A stretch of DNA of 9,366 nt from an uncultured Paracoccaceae bacterium (GTDB lineage: Bacteria > Pseudomonadota > Alphaproteobacteria > Rhodobacterales > Rhodobacteraceae). The notes below the pieces were generated by a model, which saw only the letters and a program-made list of their open reading frames with translations, did not search any database and was not told the DNA's origin. The stretch spans positions 1-9,366 of the forward strand of contig CALEZJ010000109.1 of NCBI GenBank assembly GCA_937927885.1, written 5' to 3'. Of this stretch, positions 1-7,235 are shown one piece after another. Numbering within the stretch: position 1 is the stretch's first letter; each line of letters opens with the position of its first letter. Made by a program: the position numbers and the translations under genes.

Positions 1-828
1 CGCGACCCGCTGGCGCTGGCCATGGCCGCCGACTGGGGGCGGCCTTACGGCGACCGGCTGCGGGTGGTGGCCGGGACGTTTTCCAACCTCGACACGCTTG
101 CGGGCGAGGCACTGGACGGCGTGGTGCTGGATCTCGGCGTCTCCTCGATGCAGCTTGACCAGCCCGAGCGCGGATTCTCCTTTGCCAAGGACGGCCCCCT
201 CGACATGCGCATGAGCCAGTCGGGCACCAGTGCGGCCGATCTGGTGAACACGCTGCCCGAAGCGGATCTGGCCGATATCCTCTACCATTACGGCGAGGAA
301 CGCGCCTCGCGCCGCATCGCGCGCGCGATCGTCACCGAGCGGACAAAAGCGCCCATCGAGGGGACGCTGCGCCTGTCCGAGATTGTCAGCGCGTGCCTGC
401 CGCGCCCCAAACCCGGGCAAAGCCATCCGGCGACCCGCAGCTTTCAGGCGCTGCGGATCGCGGTGAACACCGAGTTCCACGAGCTCGCCGCCGGGTTGGA
501 GGCCGCCGAACGCGCTCTGAAACCCGGTGGCTTGCTTGCGGTGGTCAGCTTCCATTCGCTCGAGGACCGGATCGTCAAGCGATTCATGCAGATGCGATCG
601 GGCCGGGCCGGGCAGGGCAGCCGCCACGCGCCCGAACAGCAGGCCGAGGCCGCCCGTTTTGAACCCGTGACCCGCCGCGCCATCGCCGCCGACGAGGCCG
701 AATGCGCCGCCAATCCGCGCGCGCGCTCGGCGCTGCTCAGGGTGGCGCGGCGCACCGTCGCTCCGGCAGGCGCCGTGGATCGTTCGGGGCTGGGCCTGCC
801 GCTGCTGGCGCTGAAGGGGGATCGTTGA
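1..828 (+). CDS. rsmH: 16S rRNA (cytosine(1402)-N(4))-methyltransferase RsmH, 5'-truncated
   Basis: S-adenosylmethionine-dependent methyltransferase that makes the N4-methyl group of m4Cm1402 in the 16S rRNA decoding centre; formerly MraW. The frame is open to the left edge, reading [13 protein letters not shown], so the ATG at 22 is internal and not the start. 275 residues are present. Compared with the usual 310-330, about 50-60 N-terminal residues, including the first SAM-binding glycine loop, lie outside. Diagnostic blocks are [18 protein letters not shown] (residues 44-61 of the visible part), DGPLDMRM just after it, and [13 protein letters not shown] (183-195), followed by the typical basic C-terminus with [14 protein letters not shown]. 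It sits directly before ftsL, the standard dcw position, with one base between its TGA and the ftsL ATG. Its promoter must lie upstream of the window. Family assignment is secure. Confidence 0.97.
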   Translation, partial: RDPLALAMAADWGRPYGDRLRVVAGTFSNLDTLAGEALDGVVLDLGVSSMQLDQPERGFSFAKDGPLDMRMSQSGTSAADLVNTLPEADLADILYHYGEERASRRIARAIVTERTKAPIEGTLRLSEIVSACLPRPKPGQSHPATRSFQALRIAVNTEFHELAAGLEAAERALKPGGLLAVVSFHSLEDRIVKRFMQMRSGRAGQGSRHAPEQQAEAARFEPVTRRAIAADEAECAANPRARSALLRVARRTVAPAGAVDRSGLGLPLLALKGDR

Positions 829-829
829 G

Positions 830-1141
830 ATGCGCGCAGTCCTTTACGTTCTGGCAGCCTTCGGGGTGATGGGGCTGGCGATCTGGGCCTATGACCAGAA
901 CCAGCAGACCCAGGAATCGATGCGTGACCTGCGCCGACTGCGTGCCGAAATCCGCAGCCTGACCGAAACGCTGGGCGTGCAGCGCGCCGAATGGGCTTAT
1001 CTGAACCGCCCGCAGCGGCTGCGCGAACTGGGCGAGCTGAATTTCACCCGGCTCGGGCTGTTGCCTCTCGAGGGCGTGCGGTTCGGTCAGATCGACGAGA
1101 TTCCCTATCCCGCCCTGCTGGCGGCCGAGGTCCGGCCATGA
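830..1141 (+). CDS. ftsL: cell division protein FtsL
   Basis: Small bitopic inner-membrane divisome protein that, in the known system, joins FtsB and FtsQ and helps activate the FtsWI septal synthase. The 103-residue product has almost no cytoplasmic tail. A hydrophobic segment covers residues 3-20, followed by a charged, heptad-like periplasmic coiled coil (about 22-60, rich in Gln, Arg, Leu and Glu). It ends with the conserved LNRPQRLREL stretch and a short LGL-containing tail. The start is ATG 830, one base after the rsmH stop, with an AAGGGGG ribosome binding site at 814-820. Its TGA overlaps the ftsI ATG (ATGA, 1138-1141), which suggests translational coupling. FtsL sequences are poorly conserved, so the call rests on length, topology and position between rsmH and ftsI, all of which agree. 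Confidence 0.93.
   Translation: MRAVLYVLAAFGVMGLAIWAYDQNQQTQESMRDLRRLRAEIRSLTETLGVQRAEWAYLNRPQRLRELGELNFTRLGLLPLEGVRFGQIDEIPYPALLAAEVRP
1127..1130 (+). promoter_or_regulatory. ribosome binding site fixing the ftsI start
   Basis: A GAGG lies 7 bases before ATG 1138, inside the end of ftsL. The ftsI frame is open further upstream, with a possible start at 991. That extension would overlap ftsL by 50 codons and encode a low-complexity Ala/Arg/Pro sequence unlike any penicillin-binding protein. The ATGA junction and this site therefore favour 1138. Confidence 0.6.
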
Positions 1142-2916
1142 TCCGCATCCCGCTTCGCCCGCTGGCGCGCATCCTCGACGCCCGCGCGCAGGGGGTGAAC
1201 CCTGACCGGATCGAGCGCGAGAACCTGCGCCTGCGCCGCGAGCAACTGCGCGACCAGAGCCGCCGCATGTCGGAATGGCGTATCCTGTTTCTGGCGGTGC
1301 TTTTCTTTGCCGGCTACGCGGCCATCGGTGCGCGGATGGCGCTGTTGGCCGCAACCCCGATGGCCGAGGTCGAACCCTATGCGGGCGAAGGGATTTCCGG
1401 CGACCGCGCTGATGTGCTGGACCGCAACGGGCGGATTCTGGCGACCAATCTCGTGACGCATTCGCTCTATGCGGAACTGCGCTACATGATCGACGGGCGA
1501 CGCGCGGCGCGGGAACTGGCCCGCATCTTCCCTGACCTGGACGAAGAGCGTCTGGCCGCGCGTCTCACCGATCCCAACCGTCGTTTCGACTGGATCCGCG
1601 CGCGCCTGTCGCCGGAACAGGCGCAGGCCGCGCATGACATCGGCGAACCGGGGCTGATGCTGGGTCCGCGCGACATGCGGCTCTACCCGAACGGGACGCT
1701 GGCCGCGCATGTGCTGGGCGGTTCGCAATACGGTGCGCAGGGGGTGACAGCGGCAGAGATCACCGGGGTTGCCGGGATCGAACTGGCGCAGAACGCACGG
1801 CTGGCCGATCCTGACCTTGCCGCGGTGCCGCTGACGCTGACCCTTGATCTGGGGGTGCAGGCGATCGTCGAGGAAGTGCTCGAAGGCGGCATCACCATGC
1901 TGCGCGCCAATGGCGGTTCGGTCATCGTGATGGACGCGATCACCGGCGAGGTGGTGGCCATGGCCTCGGCCCCCACGTTCGACCCCAACAACCGCCCGCC
2001 GCCGCCGCGCAACTCGCTGGAACAGGCCGAATCACCGATCTTCAATCGCGCGGCGCAGGGTCTTTACGAACTCGGTTCGGTGATGAAGGCCTTTGCCGTG
2101 GCCCAGGCGCTGGATCTGGGCCTGGTATCCCCGGACACGATGGTGGACATTCGCGGCCCTCTCCGGTTCGGCCGCTTTGCCATCACCGATTTTCACAACA
2201 TGGGTGCGTCCCGCAGCGTGGCCGACATCTTCATCGAATCCTCGAACATCGGCACCGCGCGGCTGGCCCAGCGCATCGGGGCCGAGCGTCAGCGCGCCTT
2301 CCTTGGCTCGCTGGGATTTCTCGAAGCGATTCCCTTCGATCTGCCCGAGGGGCGCAGCGCCCGTCCGCAATTCGATCCGCGCTGGTCGGAACTTGCCATG
2401 ATGACGATCAGCTACGGGCACGGCCTGTCGATGACACCGCTTCATCTGGCGGCAGGATACGCGGCGCTGGTCAATGGCGGCACGAGGGTGCATCCGACCC
2501 TGATCCGCCGCGCCGAGGTCCCGCGCGGCGAGCGGGTGATCTCCGAGGAAACCTCGCGCATCATGCGCTCGCTCATGCGCTCGGTGGTGACGCAGGGAAC
2601 CGCGTCGATGGGCGAGGTGGCCGGGTATCTGATTGGCGGCAAGACCGGGACGGCGGACAAACCCAACCCCTATGGCGGCTACTACGAGGACCGCACCATC
2701 GCCACCTTCGCCGGGGCCTTTCCGATGAACGACCCGCGCTATGTCTTTGTTGTCACGATGGATGAACCCCAGATCGAAGCGGCGGGCGAGCAGCGGCGCA
2801 CGGCCGGCTGGACCGTCGTGCCTGTCGCGGCCGAAATCGTGCGCCGGATCGCACCGGTGCTGGGGCTGCGCCCCCAGGACACGGCTGCGATTGATGCCAC
2901 GCTGCGGCTGCGATAG
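1138..2916 (+). CDS. ftsI: peptidoglycan D,D-transpeptidase FtsI (PBP3)
   Basis: Class B penicillin-binding protein that crosslinks septal peptidoglycan as the partner of the FtsW glycosyltransferase. 592 residues from ATG 1138. An Arg-rich cytoplasmic tail (1-47) is followed by one transmembrane anchor (about 48-70) and the class B N-terminal motif DVLDRNGRILATN (from residue 92). The transpeptidase domain shows all three catalytic motifs: SVMK with nucleophile Ser314 and Lys317, SSN at 368-370, and KTG at 502-504. The cytosolic tail is long and charged for the family. The position before the LDRNG box that is often Arg-Gly-Asp reads Arg-Ala-Asp here, which I regard as a lineage variant. The start overlaps the ftsL stop. 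The TAG stop at 2914-2916 is followed by the only sizeable spacer in the cluster. Nothing suggests loss of function. Confidence 0.96.
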   Translation: MIRIPLRPLARILDARAQGVNPDRIERENLRLRREQLRDQSRRMSEWRILFLAVLFFAGYAAIGARMALLAATPMAEVEPYAGEGISGDRADVLDRNGRILATNLVTHSLYAELRYMIDGRRAARELARIFPDLDEERLAARLTDPNRRFDWIRARLSPEQAQAAHDIGEPGLMLGPRDMRLYPNGTLAAHVLGGSQYGAQGVTAAEITGVAGIELAQNARLADPDLAAVPLTLTLDLGVQAIVEEVLEGGITMLRANGGSVIVMDAITGEVVAMASAPTFDPNNRPPPPRNSLEQAESPIFNRAAQGLYELGSVMKAFAVAQALDLGLVSPDTMVDIRGPLRFGRFAITDFHNMGASRSVADIFIESSNIGTARLAQRIGAERQRAFLGSLGFLEAIPFDLPEGRSARPQFDPRWSELAMMTISYGHGLSMTPLHLAAGYAALVNGGTRVHPTLIRRAEVPRGERVISEETSRIMRSLMRSVVTQGTASMGEVAGYLIGGKTGTADKPNPYGGYYEDRTIATFAGAFPMNDPRYVFVVTMDEPQIEAAGEQRRTAGWTVVPVAAEIVRRIAPVLGLRPQDTAAIDATLRLR

Positions 2917-2933
2917 GGAAGCCAGCGAAAATC

Positions 2934-2942
2934 GGGGGCAGG
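2934..2942 (+). promoter_or_regulatory. ribosome binding site of murE
   Basis: GGGGGCAGG lies 4 bases before ATG 2947. murE is the only gene of the cluster not physically overlapping or touching its upstream neighbour, so it needs independent initiation. No hairpin or convincing promoter was seen in the 30-base spacer 2917-2946, so murE probably stays on the same transcript. Confidence 0.5.
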
Positions 2943-2946
2943 ACAC

Positions 2947-4419
2947 ATGGCCACATACCTTGGAGATCTGGGACTGCCGGTGCGGCCGGGTGATGCCCCT
3001 GTGCCGATCCGCGGGATCACGCTCGACAGCCGGGGGGTGCGGCCGGGAACCCTGTTCGCGGCCTTGCCCGGCAGCAAGGTGCACGGCGCTGCCTTCATTG
3101 AAACCGCGCTGCGGCAGGGGGCCTCGGCGGTGCTGACCGACCGTGCCGGTGCCGCGATTGCCGCCGACGCACTGGCCCGGCACCCCGGGATTCCGCTGAT
3201 CGTGGCCGAGGACGCGCGCGCGGCCCTCGCCATGGCGGCGGCGCTGTTCTACGGCGCGCAACCCGCGACGATGGTGGCGGTGACCGGGACCAACGGCAAG
3301 ACCTCGGTCGCCAGCTTCGCGCGCCAGATCTGGACGGTTCTGGGCCGCTCCGCGATCAATGTCGGCACGACCGGGGTTGAAGGCGCGTGGGAGGCACCAC
3401 TCTCGCACACCACGCCTGATTCCGTGACTCTGCAGCGGCTGCTGGCCGAGGCCGCGGCGGCGGGCGTGACCCACGGCGCGATGGAGGCCTCGTCCCACGG
3501 GCTCGATCAGCGCCGACTGGAAGGGGTCAGGCTGACCGCAGCGGGTTTCACCAATCTGACGCAGGATCACCTCGACTATCATTCCGACATGGAATCGTAT
3601 TTTCAGGCAAAGGCCGGGCTGTTTACCCGCCTGCTGCCACCTGACGGGGTCGCGGTGATCAACACCGACGATGCCTATGGCCGGCGCTTGGCCGGAATGA
3701 TCGACCAACCGGTGCTGCGGGTGGGCACCTCCGAGGAATGCGACCTGCGCATCCTGTCTCAGCGCTACTCGGCGCAGGGCCAGACGCTGCGCTTTGCCCT
3801 GAAGGGACGCGTGCATCAGGTGGATCTGGGGCTGGTCGGGGGGTTTCAGGCGGCGAATGCGCTGGTGGCGCTTGGCCTCGTGATTGGCACCGGGGCCGAC
3901 GCCCAGGCCTCCGTGCGCGCCATGGCTGAACTGCACGGGGTGCGGGGGCGCATGCAACTGGCGGCGACCCGAACCAACGGGGCGCCGGTCTTTGTCGATT
4001 ACGCGCATACGCCGGACGCCGTCCAGACTGCACTGCGCGCGCTGCGGCCGCATGTGATGGGGCGTCTCATCGTGGTCCTCGGGGCGGGGGGCGACCGGGA
4101 CAAGACCAAGCGCCCTCTGATGGGCAGGGCCGCTGCTGAAAACGCCGATGTTGTATTTGTGACAGACGACAACCCGAGAAGTGAAGTTCCCGCCACAATT
4201 CGTGCAGAAATATTGAAAGCTTGCCCGGAGGCAACCGAGGTGGGCGACCGAGCCGAGGCGATCCTCAGGGCGGTGGATTCCCTCGAGGCGGGAGATGCCC
4301 TGCTGATTGCCGGGAAAGGCCATGAAACCGGCCAGACCATCGGTGGCGTGGTCTATCCCTTTGACGATCTGGAACAGGCCAGCGTCGCCGTGGCGGCACT
4401 GGATGGAAACCCGACATGA
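2947..4419 (+). CDS. murE: UDP-N-acetylmuramoyl-L-alanyl-D-glutamate--2,6-diaminopimelate ligase MurE
   Basis: Cytoplasmic Mur ligase that adds the third stem-peptide residue to UDP-MurNAc-L-Ala-D-Glu with ATP. 490 residues, normal for the family. The N-terminal UDP-binding domain contains GITLDSRGVRPGTLFAAL. The central ATPase has the P-loop GTNGKT (114-119), TTPDSVTLQ, and the lysine expected to be carbamylated, Lys222 in YFQAKAGLF. The C-terminal domain has GAGGDRDKTKRPLMG and the DNPR motif at 408-411. DNPR is known to select meso-diaminopimelate rather than lysine, so the cell wall should be the standard Gram-negative meso-DAP type. The last codons overlap murF (ATGA, 4416-4419). An A+T-rich stretch with unusual codons (about 4141-4220) coincides with the DNPR region and is discussed as a finding. 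Confidence 0.97.
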   Translation: MATYLGDLGLPVRPGDAPVPIRGITLDSRGVRPGTLFAALPGSKVHGAAFIETALRQGASAVLTDRAGAAIAADALARHPGIPLIVAEDARAALAMAAALFYGAQPATMVAVTGTNGKTSVASFARQIWTVLGRSAINVGTTGVEGAWEAPLSHTTPDSVTLQRLLAEAAAAGVTHGAMEASSHGLDQRRLEGVRLTAAGFTNLTQDHLDYHSDMESYFQAKAGLFTRLLPPDGVAVINTDDAYGRRLAGMIDQPVLRVGTSEECDLRILSQRYSAQGQTLRFALKGRVHQVDLGLVGGFQAANALVALGLVIGTGADAQASVRAMAELHGVRGRMQLAATRTNGAPVFVDYAHTPDAVQTALRALRPHVMGRLIVVLGAGGDRDKTKRPLMGRAAAENADVVFVTDDNPRSEVPATIRAEILKACPEATEVGDRAEAILRAVDSLEAGDALLIAGKGHETGQTIGGVVYPFDDLEQASVAVAALDGNPT

Positions 4420-5819
4420 GCCTTTGGACCCACACCGAAGCCGAAGCAGCCACCGGCGGACAGGCAACCGCGCCCTTTTCGGTTTCGGGGCTGTCGATCG
4501 ACACCCGCAGCCTGCAGCCGGGGGATCTGTTCGTTGCTCTCACCGCCGCGCGCGACGGGCACGACTTTGTCGCGCAGGCCTTCGCCGTCGGCGCGGCCGC
4601 AGCCCTGGTCAACCGCATCCCTCCGGGCGTGACCGGCCCCTGCCTGGTGGTGCCCGACGTTCTTGCCGCGCTGACCGCGCTGGGGGTTGCGGGGCGTGCG
4701 CGCTCGACCGCCCGCGTGATCGGGGTCACCGGATCGGTGGGCAAGACGTCGACCAAGGAAATGCTGCGACTGATGTTGGCCGAATTCGGCCCCACCCATG
4801 CGGCCGAAGCCAGTTTCAACAACCACTGGGGCGTGCCGCTCACCCTCGCGCGACTCCCGCGAGATGCCGCCTTTGCCGTGGTCGAGATCGGCATGAACCA
4901 CCCCGGCGAGATCGCGCCCCTGGCGCGCCTGACCCGTCCCCATGTCGCGCTGATCACAACGGTGGCGCCCGCGCATCTGGAAGCCTTTCAGGATGTCGAG
5001 GGCATCGCCCGCGAAAAATCAGACATTTATGTCGGTCTTGAACCCGATGGAATCGCGATCTTTCCCTCTGATCTTCCGGTTTCACCCATTCTTGCCGAGG
5101 CTGCCGGGACGCGGGGGAAAAGCTTTGGCCGGACGGGTGAGATTTGCCTGACATCCATACGTCAGACGAATATGGCACTTGTCGCTAGCCTACGCATCGG
5201 GCAGGAGACCTATCACATTCGCCTGACCGATGCCGGCGCGCATTTCGCGATGAATGCTGTCGGATGCCTCGCCGTGGCGCAGGCGCTGGACCTCGATCTG
5301 GCGCTGGCCGCGCAGGCGCTGGGCCGTTGGCGTCCTCCTGCGGGTCGGGGCCTGCGCGAGGTCCTGGTTCTGGACCCGGCAACCGACGCCCGCTTTACCC
5401 TGATCGATGATGCTTTCAACGCCAATCCCGCCTCGCTTGCCGCAGCGCTCGACGTCCTGGCCGGGACAGCCCCGGGGCCGGGTGGCCGCAGGGTTGCCAT
5501 TCTGGGCGACATGCTGGAGCTTGGCCCCGACGAGGCGGCGCTGCACCGCGCCATTTCCGGGCATCCTGCCCTGGCGGTTACCGATCTGGTCCATTGCGTC
5601 GGTCCGCGGATGCGGGAGCTTTGGGATGCCCTGCCGATCCTGAAACGGGGCAAATGCGTTGCGCAGGCCGAGGATCTCGGCGCCAAGGCGCACAGTCTGG
5701 TGCGGCCGGGCGACGTGGTTCTGGTGAAGGGATCGAAAGGCAGCTATGTGTCGCGCGTCGTGGATGCCCTCCGCCACCTGGGCTCTCCGGCGGGTGACGA
5801 GGCCTCAGGAGTGGAATAA
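4416..5819 (+). CDS. murF: UDP-N-acetylmuramoyl-tripeptide--D-alanyl-D-alanine ligase MurF
   Basis: Cytoplasmic Mur ligase that attaches D-Ala-D-Ala to the UDP-MurNAc-tripeptide, giving the pentapeptide used by MraY. 467 residues, typical. The N-terminal substrate domain has [16 protein letters not shown]. The ATPase domain has [14 protein letters not shown] with P-loop residues 106-111, then [15 protein letters not shown] and [13 protein letters not shown]. The C-terminal domain carries [20 protein letters not shown] and VLVKGSKGS, all family hallmarks. ATG 4416 overlaps the murE stop. No strong Shine-Dalgarno is visible, so initiation is probably coupled to murE translation. The stop codon shares its last base with the mraY start (TAATG). 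Residues about 199-270 are locally less GC-rich and include ATA and CTA codons, in the variable linker around the end of the ATPase domain. No frame disruption is seen. Confidence 0.97.
   Translation: MSLWTHTEAEAATGGQATAPFSVSGLSIDTRSLQPGDLFVALTAARDGHDFVAQAFAVGAAAALVNRIPPGVTGPCLVVPDVLAALTALGVAGRARSTARVIGVTGSVGKTSTKEMLRLMLAEFGPTHAAEASFNNHWGVPLTLARLPRDAAFAVVEIGMNHPGEIAPLARLTRPHVALITTVAPAHLEAFQDVEGIAREKSDIYVGLEPDGIAIFPSDLPVSPILAEAAGTRGKSFGRTGEICLTSIRQTNMALVASLRIGQETYHIRLTDAGAHFAMNAVGCLAVAQALDLDLALAAQALGRWRPPAGRGLREVLVLDPATDARFTLIDDAFNANPASLAAALDVLAGTAPGPGGRRVAILGDMLELGPDEAALHRAISGHPALAVTDLVHCVGPRMRELWDALPILKRGKCVAQAEDLGAKAHSLVRPGDVVLVKGSKGSYVSRVVDALRHLGSPAGDEASGVE
5807..5811 (+). promoter_or_regulatory. 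ribosome binding site of mraY
   Basis: AGGAG lies 7 bases before ATG 5819, within the last murF codons. It supports the ATG that overlaps the murF TAA by one base. It also gives mraY, an integral membrane protein, a stronger initiation signal than its neighbour murF. Confidence 0.6.
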
Positions 5820-6904
5820 TGCTGTACTGGCTGGCCGAGTTTTCGGAATCCTTCATTCTCTTCAATCTTTTTCGCTACATCACGGTGCGCGCGGGTGCGG
5901 CCTTCTTCACTGCCCTGGTCTTCGGGTTCCTCTTTGGCCGACCGCTGATCGATTTCCTGCGCCGTCGTCAGGGCAGGGGTCAGCCGATCCGCGAAGACGG
6001 GCCGCAGTCGCATCTGCTGACCAAGAAGGGCACGCCGACCATGGGCGGGCTGCTGATCCTGTCGGCGCTGACCGTGTCGACCTTGCTCTGGGCGCGGCTG
6101 GATAATGTCTATGTCTGGATGGTTCTGGGGGTGACTCTGGCGTTTGGCCTGATCGGCTTTGCCGATGACTACGCGAAGGTCAAGAAATTCAACCACAAGG
6201 GCGTTTCGGGCAAGGTGCGGCTGGGGCTTGGTTTCCTGATCGCGATGGTGGCCGCGCTGGTGGCCATGCATGCCCACCCCGAAGCGCTGTCCGGTCGGCT
6301 CGCCGTGCCGGTGTTCAAGCAGGTGCTGATCGACCTTGGCTGGTTCTTCGTGCCTTTCGCGATGATCGTCATCGTGGGCGCGGCGAATTCGGTCAACCTG
6401 ACCGATGGACTCGACGGGCTGGCGATCATGCCGGTGATGATCGCCGCAGGCACGCTGGGGGTGATCGCCTATGCAGTCGGGCGGGTCGACTTTACCGCCT
6501 ATCTCGATGTGCACTATGTTCCGGGCACTGGCGAATTGCTGGTGTTTTGCGCCGCGCTTGCCGGCGGCGGGCTGGGGTTCCTGTGGTACAACGCGCCGCC
6601 CGCGGCCGTGTTCATGGGCGATACCGGCAGCCTTGCGCTGGGCGGCGCTCTGGGCGCGATTGCGGTGGCAATCAAGCACGAACTGGTTCTGGGGATCGTC
6701 GGCGGGCTCTTTGTCGTCGAGGCGCTGAGCGTCATCATACAGGTGGGTTACTTCAAGGCCACCGGCAAGCGCGTCTTCCTGATGGCGCCGATCCACCACC
6801 ATTTCGAAAAACGCGGCTGGGCCGAACCCCAGATCGTCATCCGGTTCTGGATCATCAGCCTCGTTCTGGCGCTGATCGGGCTGGCGACGCTGAAGATCCG
6901 CTGA
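5819..6904 (+). CDS. mraY: phospho-N-acetylmuramoyl-pentapeptide-transferase MraY
   Basis: Polytopic inner-membrane enzyme that transfers phospho-MurNAc-pentapeptide from UDP to undecaprenyl phosphate, making lipid I. 361 residues, close to the 360 of Escherichia coli MraY. The sequence is a series of hydrophobic helices consistent with the ten-helix fold. Catalytic and magnesium-binding motifs are present: [10 protein letters not shown] with Asp116-Asp117, [10 protein letters not shown] (193-202), MGDTGS with Asp268, and the cytoplasmic [12 protein letters not shown] loop with His326-His328. [25 protein letters not shown] is the expected first cytoplasmic loop. It is the last gene of the cluster here. 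In most proteobacteria murD follows, but here a convergent gene ends 3 bases beyond the TGA. Confidence 0.98.
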   Translation: MLYWLAEFSESFILFNLFRYITVRAGAAFFTALVFGFLFGRPLIDFLRRRQGRGQPIREDGPQSHLLTKKGTPTMGGLLILSALTVSTLLWARLDNVYVWMVLGVTLAFGLIGFADDYAKVKKFNHKGVSGKVRLGLGFLIAMVAALVAMHAHPEALSGRLAVPVFKQVLIDLGWFFVPFAMIVIVGAANSVNLTDGLDGLAIMPVMIAAGTLGVIAYAVGRVDFTAYLDVHYVPGTGELLVFCAALAGGGLGFLWYNAPPAAVFMGDTGSLALGGALGAIAVAIKHELVLGIVGGLFVVEALSVIIQVGYFKATGKRVFLMAPIHHHFEKRGWAEPQIVIRFWIISLVLALIGLATLKIR

Positions 6905-6907
6905 AAC

Positions 6908-7162
6908 CTAGCGCCGCAACCGGTCCAGCATGTCGTGGTTGCGGCAATAGGCTGGTGTCTCCTGCGCCCCGGCGCCGTGGTCATCCAGCCACTGGCCGCA
7001 GGCCCCGGTCTCCTCGCAGCCCATGCAGGACATCACGGCACCGCGCAGTTCGTTTGGCGAAAGCCGCCCCTCGACCAGGGCCATGGACAGATCGGCGCCC
7101 AGAGTATCGGCCATCCGGTGCATCAGGCCCGAATGGTGGTCAAGTTTGCTGAACAGCCCCAT
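6908..7162 (-). CDS. small four-cysteine DUF6455-like protein
   Basis: Encodes 84 residues with no signal peptide or membrane segment, so probably cytoplasmic. The N-terminus MGLFSKLDHH and the C-terminal YCRNHDMLDRLR match, from memory, the DUF6455 family common in Rhodobacterales; the molecular function is unknown. Cys46, Cys49, Cys55 and Cys73 form a C-x2-C-x5-C-x17-C pattern. This could hold zinc or an iron-sulfur cluster, but that is inference. Residues 10-45 look helical and are rich in Met and Leu. The start ATG 7162 has GAGG at 7172-7169 with 6 bases spacing. Its upstream region carries a perfect FNR-type box and a separate dyad, which suggests oxygen-dependent control. It converges with mraY at 3 bases and lies downstream of der on the same strand, separated by a 128-base gap with its own control signals. 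The gene is real given start, codon use and motif; only the function is open. Confidence 0.85.
   Translation of the reverse strand: MGLFSKLDHHSGLMHRMADTLGADLSMALVEGRLSPNELRGAVMSCMGCEETGACGQWLDDHGAGAQETPAYCRNHDMLDRLRR
6913..6945. terminator. candidate hairpin at the mraY / small-gene convergence
   Basis: GCCGCAACC (6913-6921) and GGTTGCGGC (6937-6945) are perfect 9-base inverted arms around a 15-base loop, starting 8 bases after the mraY stop. No T-run follows on either strand. On the + strand it could slow or end transcription of the dcw operon, or protect its 3' end. It lies inside the last codons of the convergent gene, so the arms are also coding sequence and the match may be partly chance. 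Confidence 0.35.
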
Positions 7163-7171
7163 GGCACACCT

Positions 7172-7191
7172 CTTGTTGCAATGGCAACAAG
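7172..7191. promoter_or_regulatory. 20-base dyad, candidate operator or 5'UTR hairpin
   Basis: CTTGTTGCAATGGCAACAAG has 8-base perfect arms around a 4-base centre. On the - strand it ends at the GAGG ribosome binding site of the small Cys gene. If transcription starts where a class II FNR promoter predicts (near 7184), the dyad straddles the start point, a common repressor position. If it starts further upstream, the RNA would form an 8-bp tetraloop hairpin beside the ribosome binding site. The half-site spacing does not fit an FNR box. The cognate regulator is not recognised. Confidence 0.5.
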
Positions 7192-7195
7192 TCTG
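7190..7195 (-). promoter_or_regulatory. possible -10 element for the small Cys gene
   Basis: On the - strand this reads CAGACT, matching TATAAT at positions 2, 4 and 6. It lies where the -10 is expected if the FNR box at 7219-7232 is centred at -41.5, which puts the start near 7184. The match is weak and position is the main argument. Confidence 0.25.
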
Positions 7196-7218
7196 CGCCC
7201 CGAACCGGGACAGGGTCC

Positions 7219-7232
7219 TTGATTCAGATCAA
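7219..7232. promoter_or_regulatory. FNR/FnrL-type binding site
   Basis: TTGATTCAGATCAA matches the FNR/FnrL consensus TTGAT-N4-ATCAA at all ten defined positions, and flanking bases extend the palindrome to 16 (CTTGATTCAGATCAAG). FNR-family proteins use an oxygen-labile [4Fe-4S] cluster to bind such sites under low oxygen. The centre is 63.5 bases upstream of the small Cys gene's ATG (- strand). No gene starts on the + strand nearby, so that gene is the obvious target. Related CRP/FNR members such as NnrR or DnrD types recognise similar boxes and cannot be excluded from sequence alone. Confidence 0.85.
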
Positions 7233-7235
7233 GCA

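Noticed and set aside
22..24. ATG as the rsmH start
   Set aside because: The frame continues to the left edge with RDPLALA, matching the conserved interior of RsmH, so the true start is outside the window.
991..1137. Upstream extension of the ftsI frame by 49 codons
   Set aside because: It overlaps ftsL in another frame and encodes Ala/Arg-rich filler. The ATGA overlap and GAGG site before 1138 give the expected FtsI start.
2032..4467. 811-codon open frame on the - strand opposite ftsI and murE
   Set aside because: It lies wholly antisense to two unmistakable genes. Its product is low-complexity (Arg, His, Gly, Gln) with no domain. Long antisense frames are expected in GC-rich DNA because stop codons are A+T-rich.
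5143..5173. Possible internal promoter in murF (TTGCCT, 18 bases, then GAATAT)
   Set aside because: The match is weak and lies in a locally A+T-richer coding stretch. There is no other support for a start upstream of mraY.
5744..6802. 352-codon open frame on the - strand opposite mraY
   Set aside because: His/Gln/Arg-rich antisense shadow of mraY without any domain or initiation signal.
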